The position numbers were made by a program, and so were the translations under genes. A DNA stretch of 64,000 bases from Schistocephalus solidus (Eukaryota; Platyhelminthes; Cestoda; Diphyllobothriidea; Diphyllobothriidae), in assembly GCA_017591395.1 (NCBI GenBank), contig WEDG01003321.1, positions 124,001 through 188,000 on the forward strand, read 5' to 3'. The notes below the pieces were generated by a model. That model was not told the origin of the DNA, did no database searches, and saw nothing but the letters and a program-made list of their open reading frames with translations. Below, piece by piece: positions 24,265-37,824 of this stretch (within the stretch, counting starts at the first letter, position 1; the number at the start of each line of letters is the position of its first letter).

Positions 24265-25365
24265 TTCACCCTGCATTAAGCTGGAATTTTTACTTCCGAA
24301 GCAGGTAAACACACAACCATGAGGCAGTCTCCCAATGGCTATTACTGCATGATCATATTCCTTAGTTTCACTTTTTAGTTTATAATAACATTGCAAATAC
24401 ACCAACTTTAAGAGTTTTATACTGCTGCACATTAAGCGTAAATTAATGCGGTGACTGACACAAAGGACGAAAAGGATCTGCTCGGCCGATAGCATTGCCA
24501 AAGACCTTAAGGATGTAGAAAGCACTTTTCGACAGAATGGCTGTCCAGATAGATTTATTGCTAAGAATATGACCGAAAAACCACCAAAGCTGCCGTTGAT
24601 AACGGTAAACAAGAAACAACTATTCTTCATATTCCCATTTCATGAGGACGCAGCAAGTTAACACCTATGAAGGTGCCTAAGCCAAGCTGTATCAAGCCCC
24701 TTCCCAGCAGCTGATGTTTATGTACTTTTCTCGACTACTCCCATCCTAGATGGAGGGGCAAGGGCAAACTACCAGCCCAGACCACCTCAACGTGGATTTA
24801 TTCTTCCAGCTGCTCCTGTGGGCAGAATATATTGGTCACACGAGTCGGCGTTTATCCAAAAGAGCACGAGAACACCTTCCAGTATGGTAAGGAAAGGAAC
24901 AGATAAAGAACATAAACAGCTCTATCCTCGCGCAGGTGGTAGGCACAGGCCATCGTTTAAATGCCAAAGAGGCCTTACGGGTAATTTACAAGGTCACGTC
25001 AACCTATTCAAAATTCCTTGGAATCGTCTGTTGGCTACGGCAGAAGCATTTTCAAGCAGGCTTCGCCAACTGGTCCTATGCGCTCAAAAGAACTTTAACA
25101 CAGGCAACGCAATTACCGTGGCCGAAAGCCACCAATTTTACCGCCCGTATCTAATTACCTGTCCCGGTGGCCACCATTCCTCTGACCTTGATCAGAAAAC
25201 GGACCGCAATTTTGTTTCTTTCCCCCTTCCTCCCCCTACCCTGACAACCATACAATTTGTTCTACTTACCCGCATATTTGACTTAGACAGTGATATGAAT
25301 GTAAAGGCCTAATGAGCATTTATCGAAAGCTAACGTATGCTCTTCAAATTGTCTTTTGAATTTTT
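24265..25365 (+). mobile_element. Penelope-like element, copy B (5'-truncated, inactive)
   Basis: Plus strand. The RT C-terminal part reads YTNFKSFI, RTKRICSADSIAKDLK and NGCPDRFIAKNMTEKP (24390-24600), matching copies A and C. An interrupted linker follows. The GIY-YIG endonuclease then reads WAEYIGHTSRRLSKRAREHL (about 24820-24885), GTGHRLNAKEALRVIYKV (about 24940-24995) and a C-terminal LPWPK-like block (about 25120). EYIGHTSR fits the second half of the PLE endonuclease signature. Frames change between blocks. The trailer ends near 25365 with a hammerhead-like motif shared with A and C. The catalytic RT palm is missing, so it cannot act by itself. Confidence 0.8.
25303..25350 (+). ncRNA. 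Hammerhead-like motif in the 3' terminal region of PLE copy B
   Basis: CTAATGA (25309-25315, one change from CTGATGA), stem II region GCATTTATC, GAAA (25325-25328), stem III GC..GC (25329-25340), then TC as the cleavage position. It is collinear with the motifs at 18.06 kb and 37.85 kb. Confidence 0.5.
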
Positions 25366-27050
25366 CAATGGGAATTTTCGCTACTCAATAACATTACTGT
25401 TCGTTTTCGCAAGCATTCAAACGTTTTATATGCAACAAAGTTCGATCACCCCTGTATGAAGGATGGCAATTATATTTAATACCAGTATAGTCCAGAGCTT
25501 GACCACATGATTATCTTTCGTGGTACTGTTTGGAGGTGCATCAACTATGCATTACCATTTCTAAAAATATAACGTTTATGGAAGACACCTAATCCTGGTA
25601 AACGTAAGCGAGGTTGATATTTCACTTACACCGTCCTGTATTCTGACGTATTGCATGAGCGGTTATAGATGATTGTGGATACTTGAACGTTCTAACGCTT
25701 CTACGGGTTGATCTTCTTCCTGGCGATAAAAACCTTGTATCTTACCCATTTTTTTCCGTATACACAAAACTTGGAACAAATGCTGCGACCCATAATATTG
25801 GAAGTTTTAAGAATCGTTATTTTTTAGTTATCTCAGTTATGCACGTGTGGGTAGCTGTCATGCCTATGAACCAAAAATCTATGTGCAATGTATTTACTTT
25901 AATCAAATAGCATTCTATGATTTCAAGCTTATTTAAACCAGAAATAAAATGGTTGCAAAAATAAACGTGCTTATCCACGTTGTTTGAAGTAAAGCAGGAC
26001 AGCCATAACCCAGACTAAAGCTACAGTTACAAACTATGCATCTGCCATTTATAAATGTACAGTTCATATTGAAAAACACATTTTACAACGCTATATTTAT
26101 TCTGACAGCCAAAAAGAATTATTTAAGCTAAAAGATAAGTGGGTTTCTTCCCCGACTTTAAAATTGGTTCAATTTGTGTTCACAGCCACATTTCGTTCGA
26201 TAACCATAATTTATACTAAATGTTGTTGATTTATCTATGCGTGCACATAAGTCCACCCTTTCTGTAATGTACAAAAACCTCCACGCAGACTTGTTTTAAA
26301 AAATCTATAAATTTGGATTGCTACGTAGCCAGGATTGCAGTATGGTTGAAAGCGAACGCAAGTTGATTAATGTAATGCGGCATGCGGGTTTTTGGTAAAC
26401 TGCCACAATAAAAAGCATTCACCGCCAATAATGACTCTTTGGAGCTTTGTGTCTCTGACCCCATCTAGTTCAGTATGATATTTTTAATGTTGCCCTATAG
26501 GAATTTTTATCCAATGTAGGACAGTCTGTTACCTAGTCATATTGCAAATGCAGTCCCAACCTTCACACGTTTGGTTCCATTTATCTGTGCAGTTCCGTTT
26601 ACTTGACATTGGTTATGTGACAACACAAGGGGGTCTATGCTATGAAAAAAGAACCAACCGTATGGTTTATTGAAAAACTTTATGAAAATATCAGTTTTTG
26701 TAGATAAATGCGAATCATAAACCAATATTCAGCAAAAGGCAGAGCAAAATTGTTGTTCAAGTTGTTAGAACATGCTTTGGATGCATTCTCCGCTATTGTA
26801 TTTATTTTAAGCTAAATAATATAGGAGGTGGCATGCGTACTTGATTATTTTGTTCTACTGTGGCGGTGATTATTTGATTACGCGGCACTTTGTGCAGTAC
26901 CTATACATTAAAGTCACCCTTAAAAGCCATTTTCTGGCTCGATGCTTAACATTTCTTAGTCTGTTTTATATTTCTTATAAACTTTTTCCTTAGTGCATGT
27001 TTCCGTATGTCGGGTAAAGCAGACTTTCACGGGGACTCTTCTCCTCCTCA
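25366..27050. other. AT-rich non-coding stretch
   Basis: Nothing recognised. Short ORFs at 25683-25910 (plus) and 26537-26725 (minus) lack known motifs. Confidence 0.45.
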
Positions 27051-27051
27051 C

Positions 27052-27291
27052 CTACTCATAATTCCCTTTGACTAGATCTTCATATGGAACAGGAGTTGCC
27101 GTAAACGAAGTATTATTTTTCCTCTGGCCGCCAACGATGGACAAGTTGACGGAGGAATAACACCTAGTGGATGAATTGCCACTTGATGGAGGCGGCTGCT
27201 CATATCTCGCTAATTTCCGCAAGTCGTACGGAAGCAATACACATACCTTAATGGATAAGCGGTAGATTCGACAACTTACACAGATCGATTT
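27052..27291 (-). CDS. Possible terminal coding exon, unknown protein
   Basis: This is a minus-strand open frame of about 79 codons ending in a stop at 27052-27054. Its C-terminal part is unusually protein-like for this window: LPYDLRKLARYEQPPPSS, SIVGGQRKNNTSFTATP, VPYEDLVKGNYE. The composition (P, S, T, tyrosines in acidic context) would suit a cytoplasmic tail, but I recognise no family. A weak acceptor-like site (ttatccattaag) precedes 27246. It does not match any repeat in the window. It could be chance. Confidence 0.25.
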   Translation of the reverse strand, partial: KSICVSCRIYRLSIKVCVLLPYDLRKLARYEQPPPSSGNSSTRCYSSVNLSIVGGQRKNNTSFTATPVPYEDLVKGNYE

Positions 27292-27597
27292 TTACTTCTC
27301 GTAGGGAATACACTCAACATACTTCCTATCCATCTTGGCAAATCTTTAGTGCGTAAGGCAGAGGTTTTACAATTAATTCACTAGGAAATGGATTGTAAAG
27401 ATCAATAAATCACCGCTGGTCTCTAATGTGTATGAGTTCATTAGATGTACATTTTGTTTCATACTCACCTGTGCAGTAAAATTCCACAGAAATAGACTTA
27501 CTTCACTGCGCCACAGACTGCATACACAGGGCAATGCTCAGTGTTGGGCCAAAAAGTAAGCGTTTGGCACTTAATTTATCCTCATCTCTACATGCTT

Positions 27598-27760
27598 TTG
27601 ATCGACCCTATGGAGAATGGAATGGCCATTTCAGACCTATAAGCCACCATCAGCTAGTAAATTTCGAAAGTCAAATGGCAACTCCAACGTTAAAATCCTG
27701 ACTCAGAGCCAGTGAACACTTAGAGCTCATGTGTCTTAAGCTGCTATGCCACGATTTGTT
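27598..27760 (-). mobile_element. Decayed hammerhead/tRNA-like element
   Basis: This is a single body of the family at 4.6 kb. On the minus strand: CTGATGG (27647-27653, one change from the core), a damaged stem II, GAAA (27629-27632), TGGCCATT with the predicted cut between 27621 and 27620. A degraded tRNA-like part follows towards 27740. It is probably inactive. Confidence 0.5.
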
Positions 27761-28199
27761 ATCAAACCTAATAGGGTGTTCAATATAGACAAATCAGATA
27801 GATAAGAGTTGTATAAATTGTGGAGAACGCGTTTTATGAAGTTCACAATTTTATACATCATGCTCTGCAAACTTACCTTTTTATAATAAAAATCGGAGGG
27901 ATCGGTGTGGGTTTTCGCAGACATACATTTCCATACTTAGGATTTTGAAAACATTTAAGATCTGCAAAAATATCGTAGCACTCAGAGAAATTCGAAATAT
28001 TAACAACAGCCGAGTGGTTGACCAGTTATCTAATATACAGACAATGTTTTCAACTGCTGTGTACGAACAATATAAATTAATTTTTGCCTCGTTAAAAAGG
28101 TTGAAATTCCACTGAGGTCCAGAAGTTGATTATTAAAAAACTTCCTTCTCTTGGTGATTGGCTTTTGAGAGGATGAGACAATTCAGTAGTCTGTTTTTA
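27761..28199. other. Non-coding stretch
   Basis: Nothing recognised. Confidence 0.4.
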
Positions 28200-29135
28200 A
28201 AATTATGAAATTTTCAGCTCCCGACAAATTGACTTCCAACTGATTCGTCTTGTTTGGGATACACACGTATCTGGAAGGTGAGATGCGCCAGTCTCGGCAG
28301 CTAGCGGAGCTAGGTCCAGCGACGAAACAAGGCCATTACTGGATCTATTTGTGGGCAAACTGCAAGCTCTAACCACGTCCAAGTGGACATTAAAGACTAT
28401 GTGCATCGGTCATACGGCTGTTGCTTTCTACTCACCTGAGTTATTCACTTCACCCAGCAGTCAAAAGCTATGCCATTGTCAGATGTCCAGACCTCAAAAG
28501 AGGTCAAGGCTTTACGCAGTCGTTGGGTTTCTAGATTCAATTACAACTCCATTGTTAGGATTGACATCGGTTTCCATTGTGAATCTCATCTGCTCCGGTC
28601 TCTTTTCACCTTTTTAGGGTATACTCGCGTCCGCTTGCGAGCCTATCACCCGGCTACTAACAGGATGGTCGAGCATTTTCACTGCCAGCTGAAAACCTCC
28701 CTACGTAATGCAGATGTACCGGAGATCTTGGAGCACCATCTACCACTGGACCTCTTGAGGATCCGCTTGGTCCATGCGTTGCTCCGCATAAACGATGTTC
28801 GGCGCCACCATCTGACTTGCTACAGATAAAATATCAATAATTCCTCTCGTTGCGGTTGAGGGTCCTACCAACCTTCTGCACTATCTCTGGCAGTTGATAT
28901 GAGCCATGAATCTCCGAATCTAATCTCGAAAAAGACTTCGCAACGTGTTTTCATATCTTCCTTAGATGAGATTGAATCCCTCGGTCACTCGAAGCACCCT
29001 ATGACCACCCCTTCTGCTTTGTCTCTCGACGGCTGAAGTCTTCTGGCCTTCAACAAAAAATTTGCGAGAAGGTCATGAGCGTATACCGCCTCAAAACTGT
29101 GCTGGTTGTTTTTATCTAATGGACACAACCCTGAA
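28200..29135 (+). pseudogene. Ty3/Gypsy-type retrotransposon integrase fragment, broken
   Basis: Plus strand. A catalytic-core-like DIKDY..RSYG comes first, then AMPLSDVQTSKEV (about 28466-28505), FHCESHLLRSLFTFLG (about 28575-28620) and RLRAYHPATNRMVEHFHCQL (about 28635-28690). The last is the conserved AYHPAxNGxVERFHRxLK block that holds the third catalytic acid (E). A DHLPL-like HHLPLDLLRIR comes next. Further on, in other frames, FATCFHIFLR (about 28940-28970) and PYDHPF match the C-terminal TCxHVFLR..PLExPYxGPF chromodomain-proximal region. Frameshifts and stops are present (stop before HFTQQ, stop at about 28827). Protease, RT, RNase H and LTRs are absent. Confidence 0.85.
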
Positions 29136-32100
29136 GAAGTTCCCACTTGATACGGATTTGGATGATCAGGTCGTTGGAAGATTTCCTCTTAATTTTACAT
29201 TACAACCGATCTTTGCCTTCCAGTCTTTATCGGGCTGGTGAATATAGCGTTATGTAGGTCGCTGTTTATACTTCTTGCTTGCTTTTGACGTCAGTCAACT
29301 GCTTTAGATATGATCGGCCTACGCTTTAACTATAGTGTCCGCTTACATAAACATGAATCGTAGTGAATATGTTTGCTTTATAGAAAAATTAGTTTGTTAA
29401 TTCTACGCAAAGTGCAAGTGGCATTTCCAAACTCTACACTACTTGTTAGACTGTGCGTTTTTATCGTATGTCAACACTACTGCCATGCTATTATAACTAA
29501 ACTTGTGATATCACGGTAGGCAATCTTTCGAACCCATGTACTTAAATGCTGCGAATAGAGGATCCCAGAGGTCATTTGATTACTCACCCGGCGTTTACAC
29601 AGCTAAGGGTTTCCGTGGAAAGATAGTATGTTAAAAACTTGAGATGGATCAGGTACGGTCTTAACATTTGAGCTGAAAAGTTGACCAGGATGTAACATCC
29701 CTCTGCAGGTTAAAGTAGCATATGTGCCAGTGCGTCGAAAATATCACCACACACAAATATGACTTATCGGCTGTTGCCTGTCGGGGCAGGGATTGAAAGG
29801 AACTGCAGATGTCTTCTTGCCGAAATTGATATAACTAACATTTCTTGCCACCTCCTCAGTATTTTTGGTTGTTGCCTACAAGCCTTGCATGTCCATCCTA
29901 AATTCCGCAAACCCTTGAATTGTTACGTCACCTTAAACGGTCTCACAGGATCAGCCATGCAGGCTGCCTTTGTAAAGCAGATCTCCAGCCTCTCAATGGT
30001 CATTTTACTTTTCTTTGGTCAATGACTCCTCCGTCTAAAATGGTTAGAGTTTTCAATAATATTGGAGTGCTCCGCCACAACAGACAAGAAGCTTTTTTAT
30101 TTCACTGTGGCGTGTTCGAAGCCGCCTACTGGATGACAGTTACGTGTGATTCCACTGTTTTGTTGTATTTGGTTTTGAGATAGGGTGTATTCAGATCCAA
30201 AGCATTTCATTAAAATATCGAAGCAGGCACGTGATCAACTGAATCTTTTAGTGGTAACTGAAGAAAAAAAGTGGGTTTCAATAAATTGCCAGTATGCGGA
30301 AAATGAACAGATTCTCACTATTAATGTAGTCGACTTCTCTGTCATCGTGGGCATATTTTGATGGTAAATAACGCGAAGTTCGATTTAATTGGCTCTCATT
30401 TTTACTCATGCTGTTTCTCCATTCTGATATAGGATAATATAAGGTTGAATACGTGCACCAACTACAGATTTCTGTGAAAAATCGGGACTTAGCATGTAGT
30501 CTTTTATCATGTTACCGCCAAATATGCAGGGAAAAGAGCTTTGAAAACAGTTTTTGTATGTACCTCTGTACCATAGATTAGATTTTTAAATAGAGATAAA
30601 ACTAGAATGCCGTGGAATTGTGTGAGCACTCTCATTTTTGAGGACTGATGCATCTTCGATATGCCGGGGCAGAAATATTATTTTAAACGATGAGAGAGGC
30701 AAGTTTCGAAGAAGGGTTCATGGGACGAGTCCGGTAGTTATGCGGGAATCTGCCGATAGTAAATGAAGACTAACAACTGTGTGCACAATTACTTAAGGCA
30801 GACAAGCTTCGAAGTCTTTTCATTTTAAATTATAATACATTTAATAACTACGAGAACCTGTTGGAAAACAATATAAGGTTTGTGAGTTACTTCGGGAGAA
30901 ACTAGATCTTCAACACGTATATTATGAACTAATCAAACAAAGTTCTCATGCTTATTTTATGCTTTTTTTGTGAAAATGCTAATATTTACGTTTTCTCTGA
31001 TGGCAATTAGGCACTTTTGTGCCAAAAAATGTTTGTGAAAATAATCGTTTTTGTTTGAAGTTGAAAAAAGGAGAAAGCTGAAATTTGAACAGCATCCCTC
31101 TGCAAAAGCATGTAAGAAATGTTTCAGCCACTTTATGATTATTAATTTTGCCAAAAACATCACGACAAACGTCAGCTAGCAAAGCTTAAGCATGAAGAGT
31201 TTGGTAATTTTAATCGAATATTATCACCATCAAACGCTTAAAGTATTATCAGATTTATAAGGTGATAGATCCACTGTTTATATGCATTGAGAGTGGAAGA
31301 AAACAAGGAATGTTGGTTCTTCATGAATCTACTGAAAGAACGACAGGAAAAAGCATTTAACTTTGTGGGTATCGTTGCTTTCAAATTCAATAAAATTTGT
31401 CTCGAATCGTGACTGGTGGCTAAGTGTGGATCTGTAACAATTACCTTACGCTAAAAATCTAATCAATGCCAAGACAACAATCAGTACTAATACCAAACCC
31501 GGATTTTCATGAAATCAAGGTCATGCTATGTACCCGGCGGGACATAAAAGATGTGATGAACTGTCAGTTGCTGTAATCTGTATGCTATTGGCTACTTAAA
31601 TTTACAAAAAGACGTAAAAATACGCAAAATGAACACCAATATGCCCCGTTTATCGCACGAGGTTTAGATGGTTACGATAGACTTCATTCTGAACAAGAGT
31701 TTATTGCGATGCACAATTCTATAAGTATGCAGTCTTTTCGAATTAAAAAAACATTTCCATTTCTATAGATCATACAGGACCACTAGAATTCAGCCACCAG
31801 TAAATTGCATTATATTTGTTTAAAATCTCAGAATTATATATTAGGGGTAAAAATTATTGTTGTTCAGTTATTTTTCAAGAGTGACCTCGTCTAGTTAATC
31901 ACACAATCTTTCAGACTCCAGGGTTTCTCCATTTACTCGCCTGTTTTATATATCATACATTCAGTGCCTTTTTGACTTATGCAGACTTTTCGAAACGCTA
32001 TTAACTCGCATTTCCAAGAGACCCATTTTAAGAGGATGGATAAGAAAGATTAGCGCAAAACTCAATGTAGTTGTCTTCTTTTAAATATAGATTTCCGTCT

Positions 32101-34424
32101 ATGTTTAACGTAGAGAACACCCTTTCAATGGAGACCAAGGTTTTAATGAATAAATTGTCGAAGGTTACTGTTTATGGCCTGCGTATGCTAGGATACCAGT
32201 GAAACGTGTTTAATTAAAACTTTAATAATTTTGCACTTAATATAGTTTTGTTTTTATTTGCAAATTGTTGTGTTCACAAGTTTTGTCATGCAGGTTCAAT
32301 TACTTAGTTCATGTCTTATTTAGCTTAATTTTGACAAGTATAATGGGGTTTTCATTTCTGAAGCACAGGTCCGCAGTATGTGTTGGCATACGTGCAGCGT
32401 CGAACTAGTTCGAACTACGTGACTTTGACGATTATTCACGAGAGACTGAATGTTTGACCTTACATTATTGACCAATGTTAACCAGTTGTGTCAAAGTTCA
32501 GGACTGGGAACACCTGCGTTTTGTTCCCATTACTGCTTCACCATTGAATTAGATATATAAAGCTATTAGGAGTGAAGTATAGATTAACTAGCTTTATCCG
32601 GAACTACTGATGATAATTTTGGATCGCCTCTTGTGTCACTTCAGAAAACATAGGGTGGTAACCATACTCAGATAGGGTATTTTGCTTACCGTTCGTATTT
32701 TTAGTCTCATTTTTCAATATCCACAGATTTGAATTTCTATTAATAAGTAGTCTGTTACTGTAGCTAGTTTAAACGTTTACTTACCTAAGTGTAAATGGTA
32801 ATTTATGTCTCTACCTGTCGCTTCTCTATTTTTTCTTCCTTTTTATTGTGCAGATGACGATGAGTAATATTGACAAGAAATGGGACGTGGTCTCCTGTAC
32901 TGTTACTTTCTTATTTCCAAGTAGTCCTCAAGCTGAAAAAGCAAAGAGTTGAAGCACAAACCAGACGTATGTATTTGTGCATGTGCCCATGAGTCACTGC
33001 GTCTTAATAAAGATGCTATTTTAAGTAGCCGCAGTTCCATCGTCTCGGCATGATATTTTGTAAGTTAAATGTAGCACATAGAAGTTACAACTCATCCATC
33101 AATATAATATAGAAAGTTTTTAAGTCTGTTCTCAACTAACGGGCTGTTGCATTGAAACGGCAACTCCGCTCCAAATATCAAATAATATTTTAACACTTTA
33201 CGAGAGCAATTCTAATGTAGACGGATGTTGAACCTGCCTGCGGAAAACCCTATGCAAAATTTCCATCGTTGAACTTACAGTTTTTGATTACATCTAAATT
33301 AACGTATAGGTGAGGCCTACGTCACATATTAGAGTTTCCGTGCGTTACCACAAAACATTCCTGCGAGTACTGTAATTTAACTTCGTACTCTAAATGTCTG
33401 AGCAAACTAAGATCTTGTTAGAATGCTAGTAGTATACTCAACAGAGGCGAGCCACTTAATCCTATTTCCCTTTTATCCAATGAATGCTGCTGCATTTAAT
33501 GTGTTGCTTTACTAGTTTGACAAAGAGAGCGTGACATCATAGGCTAATTACATTCCCGGCTTATTCATGTCGCCATTGGAATTAGCGTCAAAGGAGTAAA
33601 TAGTAATTTACTGAAATGCAATTGTTTTGTGAACCATGTAGACAACAATACTTCGGGCTTCTAAACTTTTGAAGGCTTTGTTGAAAATGCGCGAGCCGAT
33701 GGAAAAACAGGTAGAAACCTGGAGACTTACATTTAATGGTCAATCAATTCTGGTTTAAACGCAGATCCCTCCTGGTTGATTAAGCTGAATGAGCAATAAT
33801 TGGTCATCGTAATCTTTCGTTCCCTTTCTGCATTTCACATACAAAATCAATTGGATTTAGTAGTGCGACGGTTGCAGAAGCTATAGTTTGAAATTGCCAC
33901 TTATCTCAGTTCCCTTTGGCCTCTTATAAGTATTATTTCTGCATAGCTACCTGCTTGTCGCTATGCTGCAACAGACGTGGGTTCTAGTTTGAATTTTTAA
34001 ATTAAAGGCGTCACGCATGTATAGTATCACCACCGGTCCGTCACTGCCCAAACACCATCAGCATAGACAAGACTCTGTTGCGTGGACAGATATTTAGGTC
34101 AAAATGAATGGAAAGGTTGCAGTTTACAAACAGAGGCACCTGGAGGAGAGTCATTTTTCTCTTTGTTTCCCATCTTAAAATAATATCTTGTTCGTAAAAT
34201 GGTCTTCTCTTGTCACTCATATTGGCACCATAGCTTTTAAAAACAATGCACATTAAAATATTATTTTTACTGCTTATTTTCAGTGTCGCTGAGGTATAAG
34301 TCCATTTTTGATAAGCTGCTTTCCCACACTCAAAACAATGGTTGTGAAATATGTCTCTGTGGAAAAATTTTCGTTTTAACTGTTTTTTGTTCAGGGCAGT
34401 GTACATTTTACATACTTAAAACTG
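29136..34424. other. Long non-coding stretch (5.3 kb)
   Basis: I see no gene, RNA gene or family repeat here. ORFs at 29759-30025 (plus), 30957-31182 (minus) and 34041-34406 (minus, 121 codons) have no recognisable motif and an AT-driven composition. It could be intronic or intergenic. Confidence 0.4.
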
Positions 34425-35870
34425 TCTTATTCATGAAATGTCCTAGAAATTAAAGCTGGTATAATGGCACGCGTTTGAAGATTTTCATTGTGTTATTTTG
34501 TACTGAATTGAGGCACAAAATGCTGTTTTAAAAGAAAGAGTTCATTAAATATCTGTTTTTGGAAGAAACAACTTGACTAAATGGGGCCTCATTTGATATG
34601 ACTTGATTTTCAGAAGTTTTCATGCGTTAGTAAACCTTCTTGACCAAATCTTCTTCTTTATGTGCGTTGTATTATAAAGGAATTTTAATAAACGATAAAA
34701 ATATTCAAATATATCCCTTCAGAGAATGTTAAATTTGATCTAAGGTTCACGAAAATCAGGTAAATCGGGATATGAGAAATCACATGGTTTTCGGGAACAC
34801 TGGACGAATGTAATTTTTAAAATTTAGTTTCGCACATTCGTGACATATAATGCGAAAAAATAAAGTAATTTACTTCTGATGGTGTAATTTGTTTTACAAC
34901 ATCGATAATTGGGACTCTAAAAAAGCATGTATACGAGAAGCCACCACAGACCATGATTTTTCTCTTTCTAGCCGTAACTTAAACATGTCCAGATAATATA
35001 TATCTGCAGCTGACTATTAATGAATAGGGAAAATTGCAACGGAACGGGCGGAAGATTGACATTTTTCGCAGAATCTTTGTATAGGTACGGCCACTCAGTT
35101 TTGAACTCGCAATCTTAGAAATGGGCCAAATAGTAAGCAAATTAAACGAAAAACTCTTCAATACGAAGAAATAACTGCGTTCTTTTATTTTCGGTAGACG
35201 TTGTAACCCTTATTTTTTAACGAAGCCGAAAAACTAGTTCATCTTCCTTTATTGTTCCTCGTCAGATCTCGGAAAATGGCTAAGTACGCAGACATTCGAC
35301 AATGAAATATAAAAGAAGTGTTTTTTAAAGGGTTTATTTATTATAATAGTTTTTTTAAATTAATCCTAGGCATATTAATTGCCGAATAATGATGTGGGCG
35401 TTTATTCTTCTCGGTAACGTGTTCTAATGTTTGCGTGAGTCTACAAAAATATGACCCAATCGGCCATAGCCATTATAAAGACTGTCTCAGATATCACTAT
35501 TTCCGTAAATGTCCTTAGTTGTATCTTACTTTGAAGGTTTTGATGAGCACATACAACAGAATCATAAATTTGTGGCAATAAACAGAAAACCAAATGAAAC
35601 GTTATGTATTGACCACCATTTCAAGGAAGATCTGAAACGTTTCGTAAGCCAACACCTGAAATATTTATGAAGGAATTAAACAAAATGAAAGTCCTCTAAT
35701 TATGCATCAAATGCTATGTTAACGAGTTGACCTAACAATTCAATTTAAATTTATTGGTCACTGACCGGCCTATCAGCATGTCAGCTAATGAAATATATTT
35801 TATTCCTGTGACGTCCCTGCCAGCGCAATAAACGAACATCTGTTTTTCTTAGTCAAATGCATCTTAAACA
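34425..35870 (-). repeat. R2 repeat, copy b (most complete, uninterrupted)
   Basis: It is the reverse complement of R2 copies a and c. It runs from gcgctggcagggacgtcac (35828 downward) through gggtcatatttttg, gaagaataaacgcccaca, tgtcgaatgtctgcgtact, gaacaataaaggaa and cacgaatgtgcgaaac to gacatttcatgaataa near 34425. The length is about 1.45 kb. The shared ORF at 34979-35161 and its equivalent in copy c (KMSIFRPF, NFPYSLIV, CRYILSGH) is not conserved in copy a and is probably not translated. No terminal inverted or long terminal repeats seen. Confidence 0.75.
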
Positions 35871-37819
35871 ATGTATAAAAAGAAGAAGCAAATGCTTATT
35901 CCAGTCAAACCGTTATGGAATAAATGCTTGAAACTGAGACTGTTTGTTAACGGCGTACTTGCCGTTGCCTTTACGCTGCGTAAAACACTAAAGGACTATT
36001 TTCAAGAGTAATTCGGCTTGTGGTGTATTATTAATCGTTTGTTTACATGAGCAAGCTTTTATTACCTTTAAAAATTCAGTTTAATTAGCTTACCCGATTT
36101 TTCACGTTTTCGGAATTCGCCATTTTTCTAAAAAATAGTATTTCTGAACAGCTTAATATTAATTTTAAAACCAAAATATGCCTTCATTTAAAGAACGGTC
36201 GCTTCTTTGCTGCTGTAGAAGTTCGGGCGTCGCCGTGTGGGCGAATTTTGAACAACGGGCTTTGTCTGATGCAATCCATGAGATTTCAGGAGATATGTCT
36301 CTTGCTCTTGGTCTTCTATTACATTGTTCGCATTATTGGATAATCAGCAATTCCTTGCATTGGATTGACAATTTTACAGACGAATAATTTGATGTTGAAT
36401 TCTGAGTATGACAGGTAAACTCTTAACAAAATGCTCTTACACACGGAATTACTGCAACTGCCTTTATTCGACGAAATTCAAAAAATTCAACTGTTTCTAC
36501 TCCTCTTAGAACCATTGCATGATGTAAGGTGTATTTTCTCGTATAAAAAACTAAAGAAAACATAAGTCATCAGAACTCTTTTGCTCGTTTGCATGTGGTT
36601 CATTCCTTAATGTATCTATTTTAGAAGATTCGCGTATTAATTTCCTAATGGGAAATTAGATGCATATTGAAATATTCAATTGAAGAACTCTCTGCAGAAC
36701 TAGGGAACTTATCAAAATATTTCCGAAGGTTAAATTAAAGATTGAGAATGTCAGATTGCGACTGGTTAGGGATTTACACATTTAAATAATTAACCATTGC
36801 TAACCCAGCGTTTAAGAAAAACTACTTTTATATGTCTTCTCATCATTTAATATTGGTAAACGTGCAACCATTCTGAAATACGACAAGTAAACCGTTTCAA
36901 CTGGAGCTAGTGACGGACGCTCCTTTGATTGGCATTCCCATGCTTTAGTTTCTCTAGCAGAAACATTCAAATGAGTGGTTGACATATGAATGGTTATTTT
37001 GCTCAATGGAAAAATGTCCTTAAACAATCGATTATTTGTAAAAATTAAACAAATATATGCAGAAGGTTAGTCCGATGGATGATGAAGCAACAGTTTCCAT
37101 TAACTCGCTAACTCCAATTCTTTTCATTTTTGTTCGGATAATGCGCGATAAAAAGCCTCGATTAATAAGCTCATAATGGATATTACTAAAGGTTGCCTCC
37201 CAAAGCTTGCTCCGTATCCCTGCTTGTTTACTCTTTGAAGTGTGAAAAGCTAAGTTTGAAGTACCTTTGTATTTCAAATAAATTGTGAGAGCATATGCAA
37301 AATAAAAACTGTTCTATTGTCGTGGCGTACTCATCTCTATATTCGCGTTGCAGTGGTCATATCGTCCGTTTTCTGCGGTCCCTTTAAGCATTTGGCAACG
37401 CATATGCACAGTATATTAGCCAATAATACCTTCCATGTTTTATCAGTCGCAAAGTTTATCTGCTGGTTGGACACGCGATTGAAAAGGGTATCTGACAATA
37501 TCGATGTCAGAAAAGTGAACTTGAAATTCCAATTATATCTGTTAAATAAAATAACGACTCTTTCTCAAGCACAGCAGTTATAAGAAAATATGTGCGTGCG
37601 TTTCATACCAGAAACCCACATTTACGCGTAAAAATAAATTGACCACATATTGTTCTGTGCAACCTGGTATAAGTACAATGTTCCCGAATCAGTATGTCGT
37701 TAGGCTAATATGTGATTTTTTAGATTTGAAACATGTAAAGTTTTCTTTAAAGTAGGGGAGGATACTACGTTGCTTCAATGAGGTAAGGATTCCCTTCTAC
37801 CAAACAGTTGGACAATTCA
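35871..37819. other. AT-rich non-coding stretch
   Basis: Nothing recognised. ORFs at 36178-36387 (plus), 36812-37277 (minus) and 37317-37583 (plus) lack known motifs. Confidence 0.4.
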
Positions 37820-37824
37820 GAAGA

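Noticed and set aside
24250..24630. 126-codon minus-strand ORF
   Set aside because: Antisense shadow of PLE copy B; the plus strand carries the RT motifs.
34041..34406. 121-codon minus-strand ORF
   Set aside because: No recognisable motif, AT-driven composition, no supporting splice or promoter context.
34979..35161. ORF shared by R2 copies b and c as a conserved R2 protein
   Set aside because: The similarity follows the overall DNA identity of the repeat and the frame is broken in copy a.
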